A program made the position numbers and the translations under genes. From Nibrella saemangeumensis (lineage in GTDB: Bacteria > Bacteroidota > Bacteroidia > Cytophagales > Spirosomataceae), in NCBI RefSeq assembly GCF_039541915.1, contig NZ_BAABHD010000032.1, positions 309,497 to 373,496 on the forward strand: DNA of 64,000 bases, in the 5' to 3' direction. Shown here piece after piece: positions 45,168 through 53,098 of the stretch; the first letter of the stretch is position 1; the number at the start of each line of letters is the position of its first letter. The notes under the pieces are model-generated. The model saw only the letters and a list, made by a program, of their open reading frames with translations. It had not been told where the DNA came from and ran no database searches.

Positions 45168-45175
45168 CAAAGTTA
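45168..45175 (-). promoter_or_regulatory. -7 promoter element for the polysaccharide gene run
   Basis: On the - strand this reads TAACTTTG, a perfect TAnnTTTG. It stands between the end of the OmpA gene and the start of the GT39-like gene, leaving a leader of about 100 bases. The -33 half is weak. Confidence 0.5.
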
Positions 45176-45192
45176 CTGGCATTTCTGTTTTA

Positions 45193-47217
45193 TCACATTT
45201 TTAAGATCGTAAATTCTACTCTCCGGTTCAGTTTGCGCTTTTCTTCGTTCTGGTTGCTGGCAATGGGTTTACTGGGTCCCCAGGCTTTGGTCTGTACCCG
45301 TTTTTCGGCTATCCCCTTATCGGTCAGGTACGCTTTTACAACGCGAACGCGGTCTTCGGCCAGTTTCATGTTCAGATCCCACTCCCCCTGGTTATCGGTA
45401 TGCCCTTCCACTAAAACTTCCATATCGGGGTTTTCTTTCATTAGTTCGACCAGCCGGTCGAGCTCGGCATAGGAGGAGGTCAGCAACTCATACTTGCTTT
45501 GTTCAAACAACACCTCTTTAAGGATCATCTTCTGCCCGGACTTCACCCTGGAGACATACAGATTCCGGCGGATGTCGCGGAAGCGCTTTTCCCGGCTGAG
45601 GTCAATGGCCTCCCGGGTTGGAAAATAGCCTTCTGCCTGCGCATTCAGCTGATATGCCTTCTGAACAGGCAGGATCATCTTATACTCGCCGGTTTCAGCG
45701 TCGAAATCGACCCTGGCTATTTCGGTGTTGTTACCCACCAGGGTGGCAATCACCTCCGCCGATACCGGCTTTTGGGTTTGCGCATCCAGCACCTGCCCCG
45801 ATACAATGGCTACTGGTTCGGGCATGATTTCCGGGTACAGTTTCAGGCGGAACAGGTCATTGTTGCCGAGTGAGTTTTGTTTGGAACTCAGGTAGGCAAA
45901 ATCGCCGGAAGCCGGAATGGTAAAATAGCCGTCCCACTCGGTGGTGTTGATCAGCGGGCCCAGGTTTTCGGGCGATGACCAGTCCGTCCAGGTGCTGTCG
46001 AGCCGGCGGCTGACAAAGATGTCGCCGTCGCCGTATTCGGGGTGCCCCGAAGAGGAGAAGTACAGCGTTTTGGCATCAGACGCAATAAACGGGGTACCTT
46101 CGTAATCGGCCGTGTTCAGGACCGGGCCCATGTGTTTGGGTTCGCTCCAGGTCTGGTCAGGCAGCAGAAAGGTGACGTACAGATCTTTGTCGCCGTACGA
46201 ATCTTTCCGCTGTACGGCAATGACCATGACCCGGCCGTTGGGGGCCACGGTGAACTCCATATTGCCCCGTTTATGGATGTTATAGTGGTTCTTGATCTTG
46301 CACTCCAGGGGCGTCGACCAGCCGTTCCGGGTTTTTATGGACCGGGAGATGCCAAACGCCAGCGAGCCGTCGGGCTTGTAGATGTTGGTCAGGTACATGG
46401 ACCGGCCGTCGGGTGAAATACCGCTGATGGCGTTGTGATCGGGTGTATTGATGGGCGGCCCAATGTTCACGGCTTCTCCCCATTCTTCTTTGGAGACCAG
46501 TCTCGACGACCAGATGTCCTGAAATTCGGCGCTGCCGATGTTCTTTGGGTGGTAGCGCCGGGTAAAGTACAGCGTGCGTCCGTCGGGCGTAATCACCGGG
46601 GCCACTTCTTCGCCGGCGGAGTTGACGGTCTTGCCCAGGTTTTCTTTCTTCAGGTCTTTGGGCAGGTTCTTGGTCAGGGGGATTGCCACTTCCACCGGCT
46701 GGGCGGCACTGGTTACGCCGATACCGTCGATCTGGTTGGGGCCTTTTATCCGGCCGGGATTGATCGTTACCCTGATTTCCTGACCAATCAGCGACGAGTC
46801 GGGCAGGATGATCCGCAGCAGAGGCTCACTGCGCGGTGCCGGATTGGCGTTCTGGTAAATGGTATGTTCGCGGCCGTTACGGTCATAGACCACCACCTGC
46901 GTGATGCTGCCGGGGTTGACATTTTCGGCGACCACCACCTGCCGGATGGGCACCGCTTTGGCAAACCGTACCCGTACCCACTCGTCGCTCAGGTTCTCCG
47001 GGTTGGCCGGCGACCAGGCGCATGGGCTTTCGCCCAGGTTTGGCAGTTTGTTGGGTCGCCCCAGGACCTGCGTGGCGCGGTACTGCTGGCTGAAGGGTTC
47101 CCCTTTGCCTTCCGACGAAAACCCCACCACCTGGCTGGCCCAGTGAACCGGCTGGGCCTGGCCGATGAGATCGGCCTTAACCAACCACGCTCCCAGTAAA
47201 AGCAAAAACATCCGCAT
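45193..47217 (-). CDS. PD40 beta-propeller and OmpA-like outer-membrane/cell-wall protein
   Basis: A 674-residue protein with a signal peptide at 1-20. A jelly-roll-like region (about 60-170) precedes PD40 propeller blades with the usual blocks VITPDGRTLYFTRR, ISPDGRSMYLTN and ASDAKTLYFSSSGHPE. A carboxypeptidase-regulatory-like domain follows at about 455-545 (SGQVLDAQTQKPVSAEVIAT). The last 110 residues are an OmpA domain (EVLVEGHTDNQGEWDLNMKL) that binds peptidoglycan. Such proteins are often close to type 9 or gliding-related envelope machinery, but no such partner is seen here. The domain calls are firm; the role is general. Confidence 0.82.
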   Translation of the reverse strand: MRMFLLLLGAWLVKADLIGQAQPVHWASQVVGFSSEGKGEPFSQQYRATQVLGRPNKLPNLGESPCAWSPANPENLSDEWVRVRFAKAVPIRQVVVAENVNPGSITQVVVYDRNGREHTIYQNANPAPRSEPLLRIILPDSSLIGQEIRVTINPGRIKGPNQIDGIGVTSAAQPVEVAIPLTKNLPKDLKKENLGKTVNSAGEEVAPVITPDGRTLYFTRRYHPKNIGSAEFQDIWSSRLVSKEEWGEAVNIGPPINTPDHNAISGISPDGRSMYLTNIYKPDGSLAFGISRSIKTRNGWSTPLECKIKNHYNIHKRGNMEFTVAPNGRVMVIAVQRKDSYGDKDLYVTFLLPDQTWSEPKHMGPVLNTADYEGTPFIASDAKTLYFSSSGHPEYGDGDIFVSRRLDSTWTDWSSPENLGPLINTTEWDGYFTIPASGDFAYLSSKQNSLGNNDLFRLKLYPEIMPEPVAIVSGQVLDAQTQKPVSAEVIATLVGNNTEIARVDFDAETGEYKMILPVQKAYQLNAQAEGYFPTREAIDLSREKRFRDIRRNLYVSRVKSGQKMILKEVLFEQSKYELLTSSYAELDRLVELMKENPDMEVLVEGHTDNQGEWDLNMKLAEDRVRVVKAYLTDKGIAEKRVQTKAWGPSKPIASNQNEEKRKLNRRVEFTILKM

Positions 47218-47287
47218 GACGCAATGACATTCTCAAATGACGGTGCAGAAATATATAAACTAAACGAAAAACCCGTCCCGTACAGTG

Positions 47288-47361
47288 AGTTTGAGGTTTG
47301 AAGTTGCTTCGCCTATTCAGGTCTGATGGCAGGCTTAACTTCAAACTTCAAACCTCAAACT
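47288..47361. repeat. Heptamer-based inverted repeat between GH13 and OmpA genes
   Basis: Eighteen bases at 47288-47305 are the perfect reverse complement of 47344-47361, with a 38-base loop. The right arm is built of related heptamers (TTCAAAC, TTCAAAC, CTCAAAC) and the left of GTTTGAG and GTTTGAA. There is no T run, so it is not a simple terminator. It may be a REP-like unit. Confidence 0.65.
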
Positions 47362-48766
47362 AATTCGTATACACCTGATACCCCCATGGCTTCAGCGAAA
47401 CCGTCATTTGGGGTTTTAACTCGGCGGGCTGGCGGGTAAAGATTTCCATGTAGCGGCCCTCGTAGCCTTCGCCGTTCAGGCGGACGGTCAGGGGCTGTTC
47501 GCTGAGGTTCAGGATTACAGTTATCCAGTCGTTGTCTCTGCGCCGGTAAAAGGCGTATACCTTATCGTCGTGGTTCGTCGGGATTTTTACGGTGGGGCCG
47601 CCGGCCGGGCCATTCCACAGGGCCTGGTTGCGGTGCTTCAGGGTAAATAAGGTTTTAAAGAAGCGGCTTTTAGAGTAAGTATCCCAGGGAATGGTGTCTT
47701 TGTCGTAGAACGATAACTGCTTGTTCAGATTAGACTCCATGCCGTTGTAGATCAGCGGCATCCCGTCAATCGTACACGTCAGCACGGTGAAGACGTCGGC
47801 GGCTGGCCCGAAGGTTTCCTGCAGGGTGCCCCGGTAGGCATTTTCGTCATGGTTGTGGGTGAAATGCATCTGGTAGTACCAGCCCGGAAAATTAGTCTGG
47901 TTATAGTCCAGCAGGGTATCAATGGCCGAAGCCGGGCGGTTACCGGCCACAATATCCTGCAGCAGCCGGTACAGGCTCCAGCCGTAGTTGGCGTTGAACC
48001 ATTTGAAATGCTCGGGATCATCTTCCCACTCGGAGAGCAGAAACACCGGTTTTATCTTATCCAGCGCCGGACGGACTTCCTGCCAGAAATTGTTGGGAAC
48101 CATGCCCGCCACCTCAATGCGGAAGCCGTCGATGTCATACTCTTTTATCCAGAACTGCATGGCCTGAATCATGGCCTGTCGCATATCGGGGTTATCGTAA
48201 TTTAATTGTGCCACGTCGGTCCATCCGGTCGGCTTGCCTTCTTTGGTGACGGGCGATATGATCTTGCCGTTCACCGAGGTATACCAGTCAGGATGGGCTT
48301 TGACCCACGGATGGTCCCAGCCGGTATGGTTAGGGACCCAGTCGATAATCACGCGCAGACCGACATCGTGCGCCCGCTGAACCAGGGCTTTAAAATCGGC
48401 AGGAGTGCCGTAGTCGGGGTTGACCGTGAGGTAATCGGCCACGGCGTAAGGGTTGCCGAGGGTTCCCTGCCGTTTCTCCTGACTGATGGGATGAATCGGC
48501 ATCAGCCACACAATATCGACGCCTAGTTCTTTAAGCCGGGGCAGGTGCTCTTCCACAGCTTTAAACGTACCTCTGGGCGAAAACTGACGGACATTAACTT
48601 CGTAGATGGTAGCATTTTTTGCCCAGTCCGGTGCCGGCGGAGCAGCGGGTGCCTGCTGACCGGGTAAGGTCGACGCCAGGGCATCGGTTTGGGTGTTTTG
48701 GTCGTTACGGCAGGCCGATAGTGCCAGGCTCAGCCCGGCCACTACGGCCAGATATATTGTTTTCAT
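47360..48766 (-). CDS. GH13 alpha-amylase-family lipoprotein
   Basis: A 468-residue protein with a lipobox (LALSAC, Cys19), so it is anchored in the outer membrane or periplasm. A (beta/alpha)8 barrel carries the GH13 conserved regions: region I DWVPNHTGWDHPW, region III with the acid Glu246 in LLSEWEDD, and region IV FTHNHDE. In region II, IDGFRIEVAGMVP, the position normally held by the catalytic nucleophile Asp is Glu218. A C-terminal beta domain ends the protein. The family hydrolyses or rearranges alpha-glucans; whether this one is fully active is in doubt. rpe lies 40 bases upstream in the same direction. Confidence 0.83.
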   Translation of the reverse strand: MKTIYLAVVAGLSLALSACRNDQNTQTDALASTLPGQQAPAAPPAPDWAKNATIYEVNVRQFSPRGTFKAVEEHLPRLKELGVDIVWLMPIHPISQEKRQGTLGNPYAVADYLTVNPDYGTPADFKALVQRAHDVGLRVIIDWVPNHTGWDHPWVKAHPDWYTSVNGKIISPVTKEGKPTGWTDVAQLNYDNPDMRQAMIQAMQFWIKEYDIDGFRIEVAGMVPNNFWQEVRPALDKIKPVFLLSEWEDDPEHFKWFNANYGWSLYRLLQDIVAGNRPASAIDTLLDYNQTNFPGWYYQMHFTHNHDENAYRGTLQETFGPAADVFTVLTCTIDGMPLIYNGMESNLNKQLSFYDKDTIPWDTYSKSRFFKTLFTLKHRNQALWNGPAGGPTVKIPTNHDDKVYAFYRRRDNDWITVILNLSEQPLTVRLNGEGYEGRYMEIFTRQPAELKPQMTVSLKPWGYQVYTN

Positions 48767-48806
48767 AAAGTCAGGTAGCCCAACGGGCTAAAAAGTCAAT
48801 AACAGC

Positions 48807-49478
48807 TCAGGCCAGCGCCGGTTTCGGATGCTCGCCCAGTTCGCGAATGGCCTGAATTGGGTCATCCGCTTTAAAAACCGATGTGCCGGCCACCAGTACA
48901 TCGGCCCCGGCATCCAGCAACAGGCCGGCATTGTCCGGCCCCACGCCCCCGTCTATTTCGATCAGGGCCGGCAGGCGGTGCGTCGCCAGCAGGTGCTTCA
49001 TCCGGGCAATTTTCCGGTAAGTATGCTCAATGAACGCCTGGCCACCGAAGCCGGGGTTAACCGACATCAGCAGCACCAGATCAATCTGCTCCAAGACATC
49101 TTCCAGCAGCGGCACCGGGGTATGCGGGTTCAGCGCAACCCCGGCCCGGCAGCCCAGTTCCCGGATCTGCGCCAGGGTCCGGTGCAGGTGCGTGCAGGCT
49201 TCGTAATGCACCGTGATGGTATCAGCCCCGGCTTTGGCAAATGCTTCCAGATACCGCTCGGGCTGCACAATCATCAGGTGAACGTCGAGGGGTTTTTGGG
49301 CGTGCCGGCGGACGGCTTCCACCACCGGCAGACCAAACGATATATTCGGTACAAAGACCCCATCCATGATGTCGACGTGAATCCACCCGGCATCACTCCG
49401 GTTAATCATCTCAATATCCCGCTGAAGATTCGCAAAATCGGCGGCCAGAATGGAGGGAGCAATAAAGGGTTTACTCAT
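48807..49478 (-). CDS. rpe: Ribulose-phosphate 3-epimerase
   Basis: A 223-residue TIM-barrel enzyme of normal length. N-terminal APSILAADFANL, metal ligands His34 and Asp36 in IHVDIMDG, His67 in DVHLMI, and Asp in EIDGGVGPDNA. It interconverts ribulose 5-phosphate and xylulose 5-phosphate in the pentose phosphate pathway. It is divergent from ligA; the intervening 115 bases hold both promoters. The GH13 gene follows on the same strand. Confidence 0.95.
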   Translation of the reverse strand: MSKPFIAPSILAADFANLQRDIEMINRSDAGWIHVDIMDGVFVPNISFGLPVVEAVRRHAQKPLDVHLMIVQPERYLEAFAKAGADTITVHYEACTHLHRTLAQIRELGCRAGVALNPHTPVPLLEDVLEQIDLVLLMSVNPGFGGQAFIEHTYRKIARMKHLLATHRLPALIEIDGGVGPDNAGLLLDAGADVLVAGTSVFKADDPIQAIRELGEHPKPALA

Positions 49479-49593
49479 GATGCGGTCAGGTCATTATACT
49501 AATACTATCCTGTAAAACTAAGTTTTTTTGCCCGATAGTTGAAATAAAACCGTTTTACACCCTGTTTTGCATAACATTTTAGTACCCGATTCT

Positions 49594-51636
49594 ATGTCTC
49601 CCCAGGAACGCATTCACGAGTTAACCGACAAAATCAACTACTATAATTATCAATACTATCAGAACAGTATGTCGGAAGTAGATGACTATACCTTCGATAA
49701 ACTGCTGGAAGAATTACTCAGCCTGGAGCGCAAGTATCCGGAGTTCCGACGGCCCGACACGCCGACGCTACGGGTAGGAGGGACCATCAGCAAGGAATTT
49801 CCGACGGTCTACCACCGCTTTCCAATGCTGTCGCTGGGCAACACCTACTCGGAAGCCGAACTGGTGGAGTTTGATAATCGGATAAGACGGGGGCTCAATG
49901 ACCAGCCGTATGAATATATCTGCGAACTTAAATTCGATGGCGTGGCCTTGAGCATGACCTACGAAAACGGCATGCTGGTACAGGGGGCCACGCGGGGCGA
50001 CGGCGTCCGGGGCGACGATATTACGCATAACATCCGCACCATCCGGACATTGCCTTTACGTATTCACGGCGACACTATCCCCCCGCTGTTTGAGGTGCGT
50101 GGCGAGGGATTTCTGCCGCTGGTCGAGTTTGAGCGGATCAATAAAGAGCGTGAAGACATTGGCGAGCCCCTGCTGGCTAACCCGCGCAACGCGGCTTCGG
50201 GTACTTTTAAGCAACAGGATTCGGCCATTGTGGCCAAACGCCGGCTCGATTGCTACCTGTACAGCTTCCTGTCGGAGCCGGAAGTATTCCAAACCCATGA
50301 GGAAAGCCTGATGGCGATGAAACAATGGGGGTTCAACGTCTCGCAAACCTGGCGTAAGTGCAGCACCCTACAGGAGGTGATGGCGTACATTGCGGAATGG
50401 GATACCAAACGGTATTCGCTGCCGCTGGCTACCGACGGCATCGTCATCAAGATAAACCGCTACGACCAGCAGCGCGAACTGGGTTTTACGGCCAAAAGTC
50501 CCCGCTGGGCCATCGCTTATAAATACAAGGCGCAGGCGGCCAGCACCACCCTCAATTCCATCTCGTACCAGGTAGGCCGTACGGGCGCGGTTACGCCGGT
50601 GGCTCATCTGACGCCGGTATTGCTGGCCGGAACGGTCGTCAAGCGGGCATCGCTGCATAACGCCAACGAAATTCAGCGGCTGGGCGTAATGATGCACGAT
50701 ACCGTATTTATTGAGAAGGGCGGGGAAATTATCCCGAAGGTAACCGGTGTCGATCTTACCAAACGTACCCCAGCGAGTGTTCCCATTGTGTATCCGACGC
50801 AGTGCCCGGCCTGTGGCACTCCGCTGGCCAGGAAGGAAGGCGAAGCGCACTTCTACTGCCCCAACGAAAAGGGTTGTCCTCCGCAGCGCCAGGCCCGGTT
50901 GGAACACTTCATTCAGCGCCGGGCCATGAATATTGAAAGCCTGGGCGAGGGTAAAATTGAATTGCTCATCGACAAAGGGCTGATCGGGAACCCCGCCGAT
51001 TTATACGACCTCACCACCGAAAAGCTTTTGGGGTTGGAGAAAGCCTATGTAGATGAGGAGACCGGCAAAATCCGTGTGGTCAGTTTCCGGGAGAAAACGG
51101 TGGAGAATATCCTGACCGCCATTGATCGCTCCAAACAGCAGCCATTTCCGAATGTGCTGTTTGGGCTGGGTATCCGGTATGTGGGTAATACTACCGCTGA
51201 AAAGATTGCTGACTACTTCGGCAACATGGATGAGTTGATGGCAGCCTCCTATGAAACGCTGGTGAATGTGCCGGAGGTGGGCCCCCGCATTGCACAGAGC
51301 ATTGCCGCCTGGTTTGCCGATCCGGACAACCAGCGCTTTGTGGAGCGGCTGCGGCAGGCCGGCCTGCAATTTGCTTCGGAGCGACGAATTGTAGCATCCG
51401 AGAGCAGTAAGCTGGACGGTAAGACCTTCTTATATACCGGCACGTTCGCCAACTTCAGCCGGGACGAACTCGAAGACCGGATTCAGGCCAATGGCGGCAA
51501 GTTGCTCAGTGGCATATCCAAAAAACTCAGTTACCTAATCGTTGGTGAAAACGCTGGCCCGTCGAAAGTTGATAAAGCCCGGAAGTTGGGGGTGAATATG
51601 ATTGGGGAGCAGGAGTTTATAGCAATGATTTCGTAA
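49594..51636 (+). CDS. ligA: NAD-dependent DNA ligase
   Basis: A 680-residue protein from the ATG at 49594; an earlier TTG at 49567 is open but unlikely. Adenylation domain with Lys113 in ELKFDGVALS, OB fold, a four-Cys zinc finger (CPACGTPL with CPNEKGC), helix-hairpin-helix region (VPEVGPRIAQSIAAWF) and a C-terminal BRCT domain (LDGKTFLYTGTF). Complete and canonical. It seals nicks in DNA replication and repair. dapA follows 44 bases downstream. Confidence 0.96.
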   Translation: MSPQERIHELTDKINYYNYQYYQNSMSEVDDYTFDKLLEELLSLERKYPEFRRPDTPTLRVGGTISKEFPTVYHRFPMLSLGNTYSEAELVEFDNRIRRGLNDQPYEYICELKFDGVALSMTYENGMLVQGATRGDGVRGDDITHNIRTIRTLPLRIHGDTIPPLFEVRGEGFLPLVEFERINKEREDIGEPLLANPRNAASGTFKQQDSAIVAKRRLDCYLYSFLSEPEVFQTHEESLMAMKQWGFNVSQTWRKCSTLQEVMAYIAEWDTKRYSLPLATDGIVIKINRYDQQRELGFTAKSPRWAIAYKYKAQAASTTLNSISYQVGRTGAVTPVAHLTPVLLAGTVVKRASLHNANEIQRLGVMMHDTVFIEKGGEIIPKVTGVDLTKRTPASVPIVYPTQCPACGTPLARKEGEAHFYCPNEKGCPPQRQARLEHFIQRRAMNIESLGEGKIELLIDKGLIGNPADLYDLTTEKLLGLEKAYVDEETGKIRVVSFREKTVENILTAIDRSKQQPFPNVLFGLGIRYVGNTTAEKIADYFGNMDELMAASYETLVNVPEVGPRIAQSIAAWFADPDNQRFVERLRQAGLQFASERRIVASESSKLDGKTFLYTGTFANFSRDELEDRIQANGGKLLSGISKKLSYLIVGENAGPSKVDKARKLGVNMIGEQEFIAMIS

Positions 51637-51680
51637 CTTTGTCTTTACATAACCCAATTTTCATTTTTCATCCAATTTAC

Positions 51681-52577
51681 ATGGATACTCGTTTCCACGG
51701 CGTCGGGGTGGCTATTGTTACTCCGTTCAATGCCGACCATTCCATTGACTTCGACGGTTTCGGCCGGCTGGTGCAGCACATCTCAGATGGCGGAGTCAAA
51801 TACATTGTGCTGCAGGGCACAACCGGTGAATCTCCAACGGTGACCAAGTCGGAGAAGAAACAGCTGCTGGATTTCCTCAAAGAAAAGAATTATAAACGGT
51901 TGCCTATCGTGTACGGCATCGGCGGGAACGTTACGTCGGATGTGGTAGCCACCATCAAGGATACGAACTTCGACGGTATCGACGCTATTCTGTCGGTATG
52001 TCCCTATTACAACAAACCAGGTAAGCGGGGGGTGATCGAGCACTTTACCCGCGTAGCCGATGCCAGCCCGGTGCCGGTGATCCTGTACAATATTCCGCCC
52101 CGGACGGGTATTAACATGTCGGCGGAGACCATCTGCACACTGGCCGAGCATCCGAACATTATGGGGGTGAAAGAGGCTTCCTGCATCATTGAACAGTGCA
52201 TGGAGATTGGCCGCGATAAACCGGACGATTTTCTGCTCATCTCGGGCGACGATGTGCAGGCCGTACCCATCATTAGTATTGGTGGAGTAGGCGTGATGTC
52301 GGTTATCGCCAATGCGTTCCCGGCGAAGTTCTCGGGAATGATTGAGGCTGCCCTGCGCGGTGATTTTGCCTTTGCCCGCCAGGAACTGGGGCATTTCCTC
52401 CGCATTGATCCGCTGCTGTACGAAGAAGGTAATCCGGTCGGCATCAAGAAGATTCTGGAGATTATGGGCATTGCCAGTTCCGACGTTCGGTTGCCGCTGA
52501 TGAAGGCATCCGACGACTTGGGCGAACGAATCAAAGCCGTGATTCAGCAGGACAAACTGGTTGAACTGGTGGCGTAA
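51681..52577 (+). CDS. dapA: 4-hydroxy-tetrahydrodipicolinate synthase
   Basis: A 298-residue TIM-barrel enzyme, usual length. Thr48 in QGTTGESPT, Tyr136 in LYNIPPRTG and the Schiff-base Lys164 in MGVKEASC are all in place. It condenses pyruvate with aspartate semialdehyde in lysine and diaminopimelate synthesis. The ATG at 51681 was preferred to a start at 51639 because the family begins near VGVAIVTPF. It is followed by a strong bidirectional terminator. Confidence 0.95.
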   Translation: MDTRFHGVGVAIVTPFNADHSIDFDGFGRLVQHISDGGVKYIVLQGTTGESPTVTKSEKKQLLDFLKEKNYKRLPIVYGIGGNVTSDVVATIKDTNFDGIDAILSVCPYYNKPGKRGVIEHFTRVADASPVPVILYNIPPRTGINMSAETICTLAEHPNIMGVKEASCIIEQCMEIGRDKPDDFLLISGDDVQAVPIISIGGVGVMSVIANAFPAKFSGMIEAALRGDFAFARQELGHFLRIDPLLYEEGNPVGIKKILEIMGIASSDVRLPLMKASDDLGERIKAVIQQDKLVELVA

Positions 52578-52596
52578 CGCCCGTTGCGCTCTATAA

Positions 52597-52650
52597 CCCC
52601 TATAACAAGGAAGCCCCGCTCAGTCGAGCGGGGCTTCCTTGTTATAGGGG
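52597..52650. terminator. Strong bidirectional terminator
   Basis: Two 25-base arms (52597-52621 and 52626-52650) are perfect reverse complements around a 4-base loop. The hairpin sits between the converging dapA and small-lipoprotein genes. Confidence 0.85.
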
Positions 52651-52655
52651 TTTGC

Positions 52656-52847
52656 TTAAAGTCTTCGGCGGCCACCGAACAGACGGGAGCCCGCCCAGAT
52701 GACCAGAAATACAACCAGAAGAACAACAATGATTCCTGTATATGCGCCTGCTTTGAAGATTCCGCCGACAACCTCACAACTGCTCATCAGAAAGAAGAGA
52801 ATGAGCGACAGTAAATAGGGGATAAGGCATTTTGCAAAATTTTTCAT
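52656..52847 (-). CDS. Small membrane lipoprotein of the SCEVVGGIFKAG type
   Basis: 63 residues: a hydrophobic leader ending MSSCEVVGGIFKAGAYTG (lipobox Cys), then one membrane helix (IIVVLLVVFLVIWAG) and a basic tail. Short proteins with this pattern are widespread and often mis-named in Bacteroidota; their function is unknown. It converges on dapA across the hairpin. The 250 bases upstream to 53098 show no other gene. Confidence 0.75.
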   Translation of the reverse strand: MKNFAKCLIPYLLSLILFFLMSSCEVVGGIFKAGAYTGIIVVLLVVFLVIWAGSRLFGGRRRL

Positions 52848-53098
52848 AACGTTGAGTATTTGTTGTATTACTCTCTACCGGTCTCTTGATTTTACGCATT
52901 GGCCGGTAAGTTTGGTTCCTGTTTCGCTGCCCGGATTAGTAACCAGAGGGTTAGCGCATCGGCGGGCATCTGCTAACTAATAAGCAAAGCCTGTGCCAAA
53001 CTCAAAAAATACTCAAACGAAGGGTTTAGCCTTACTCAGAACGGGCTGATTGCCGGTTAGTTAGGTTACACATTGGGAAAGGCGTTACCCAATTGGGG

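Noticed and set aside
52544..52814. Small frames across the dapA terminator
   Set aside because: Both run through the 25-base perfect inverted repeat and show no family features.
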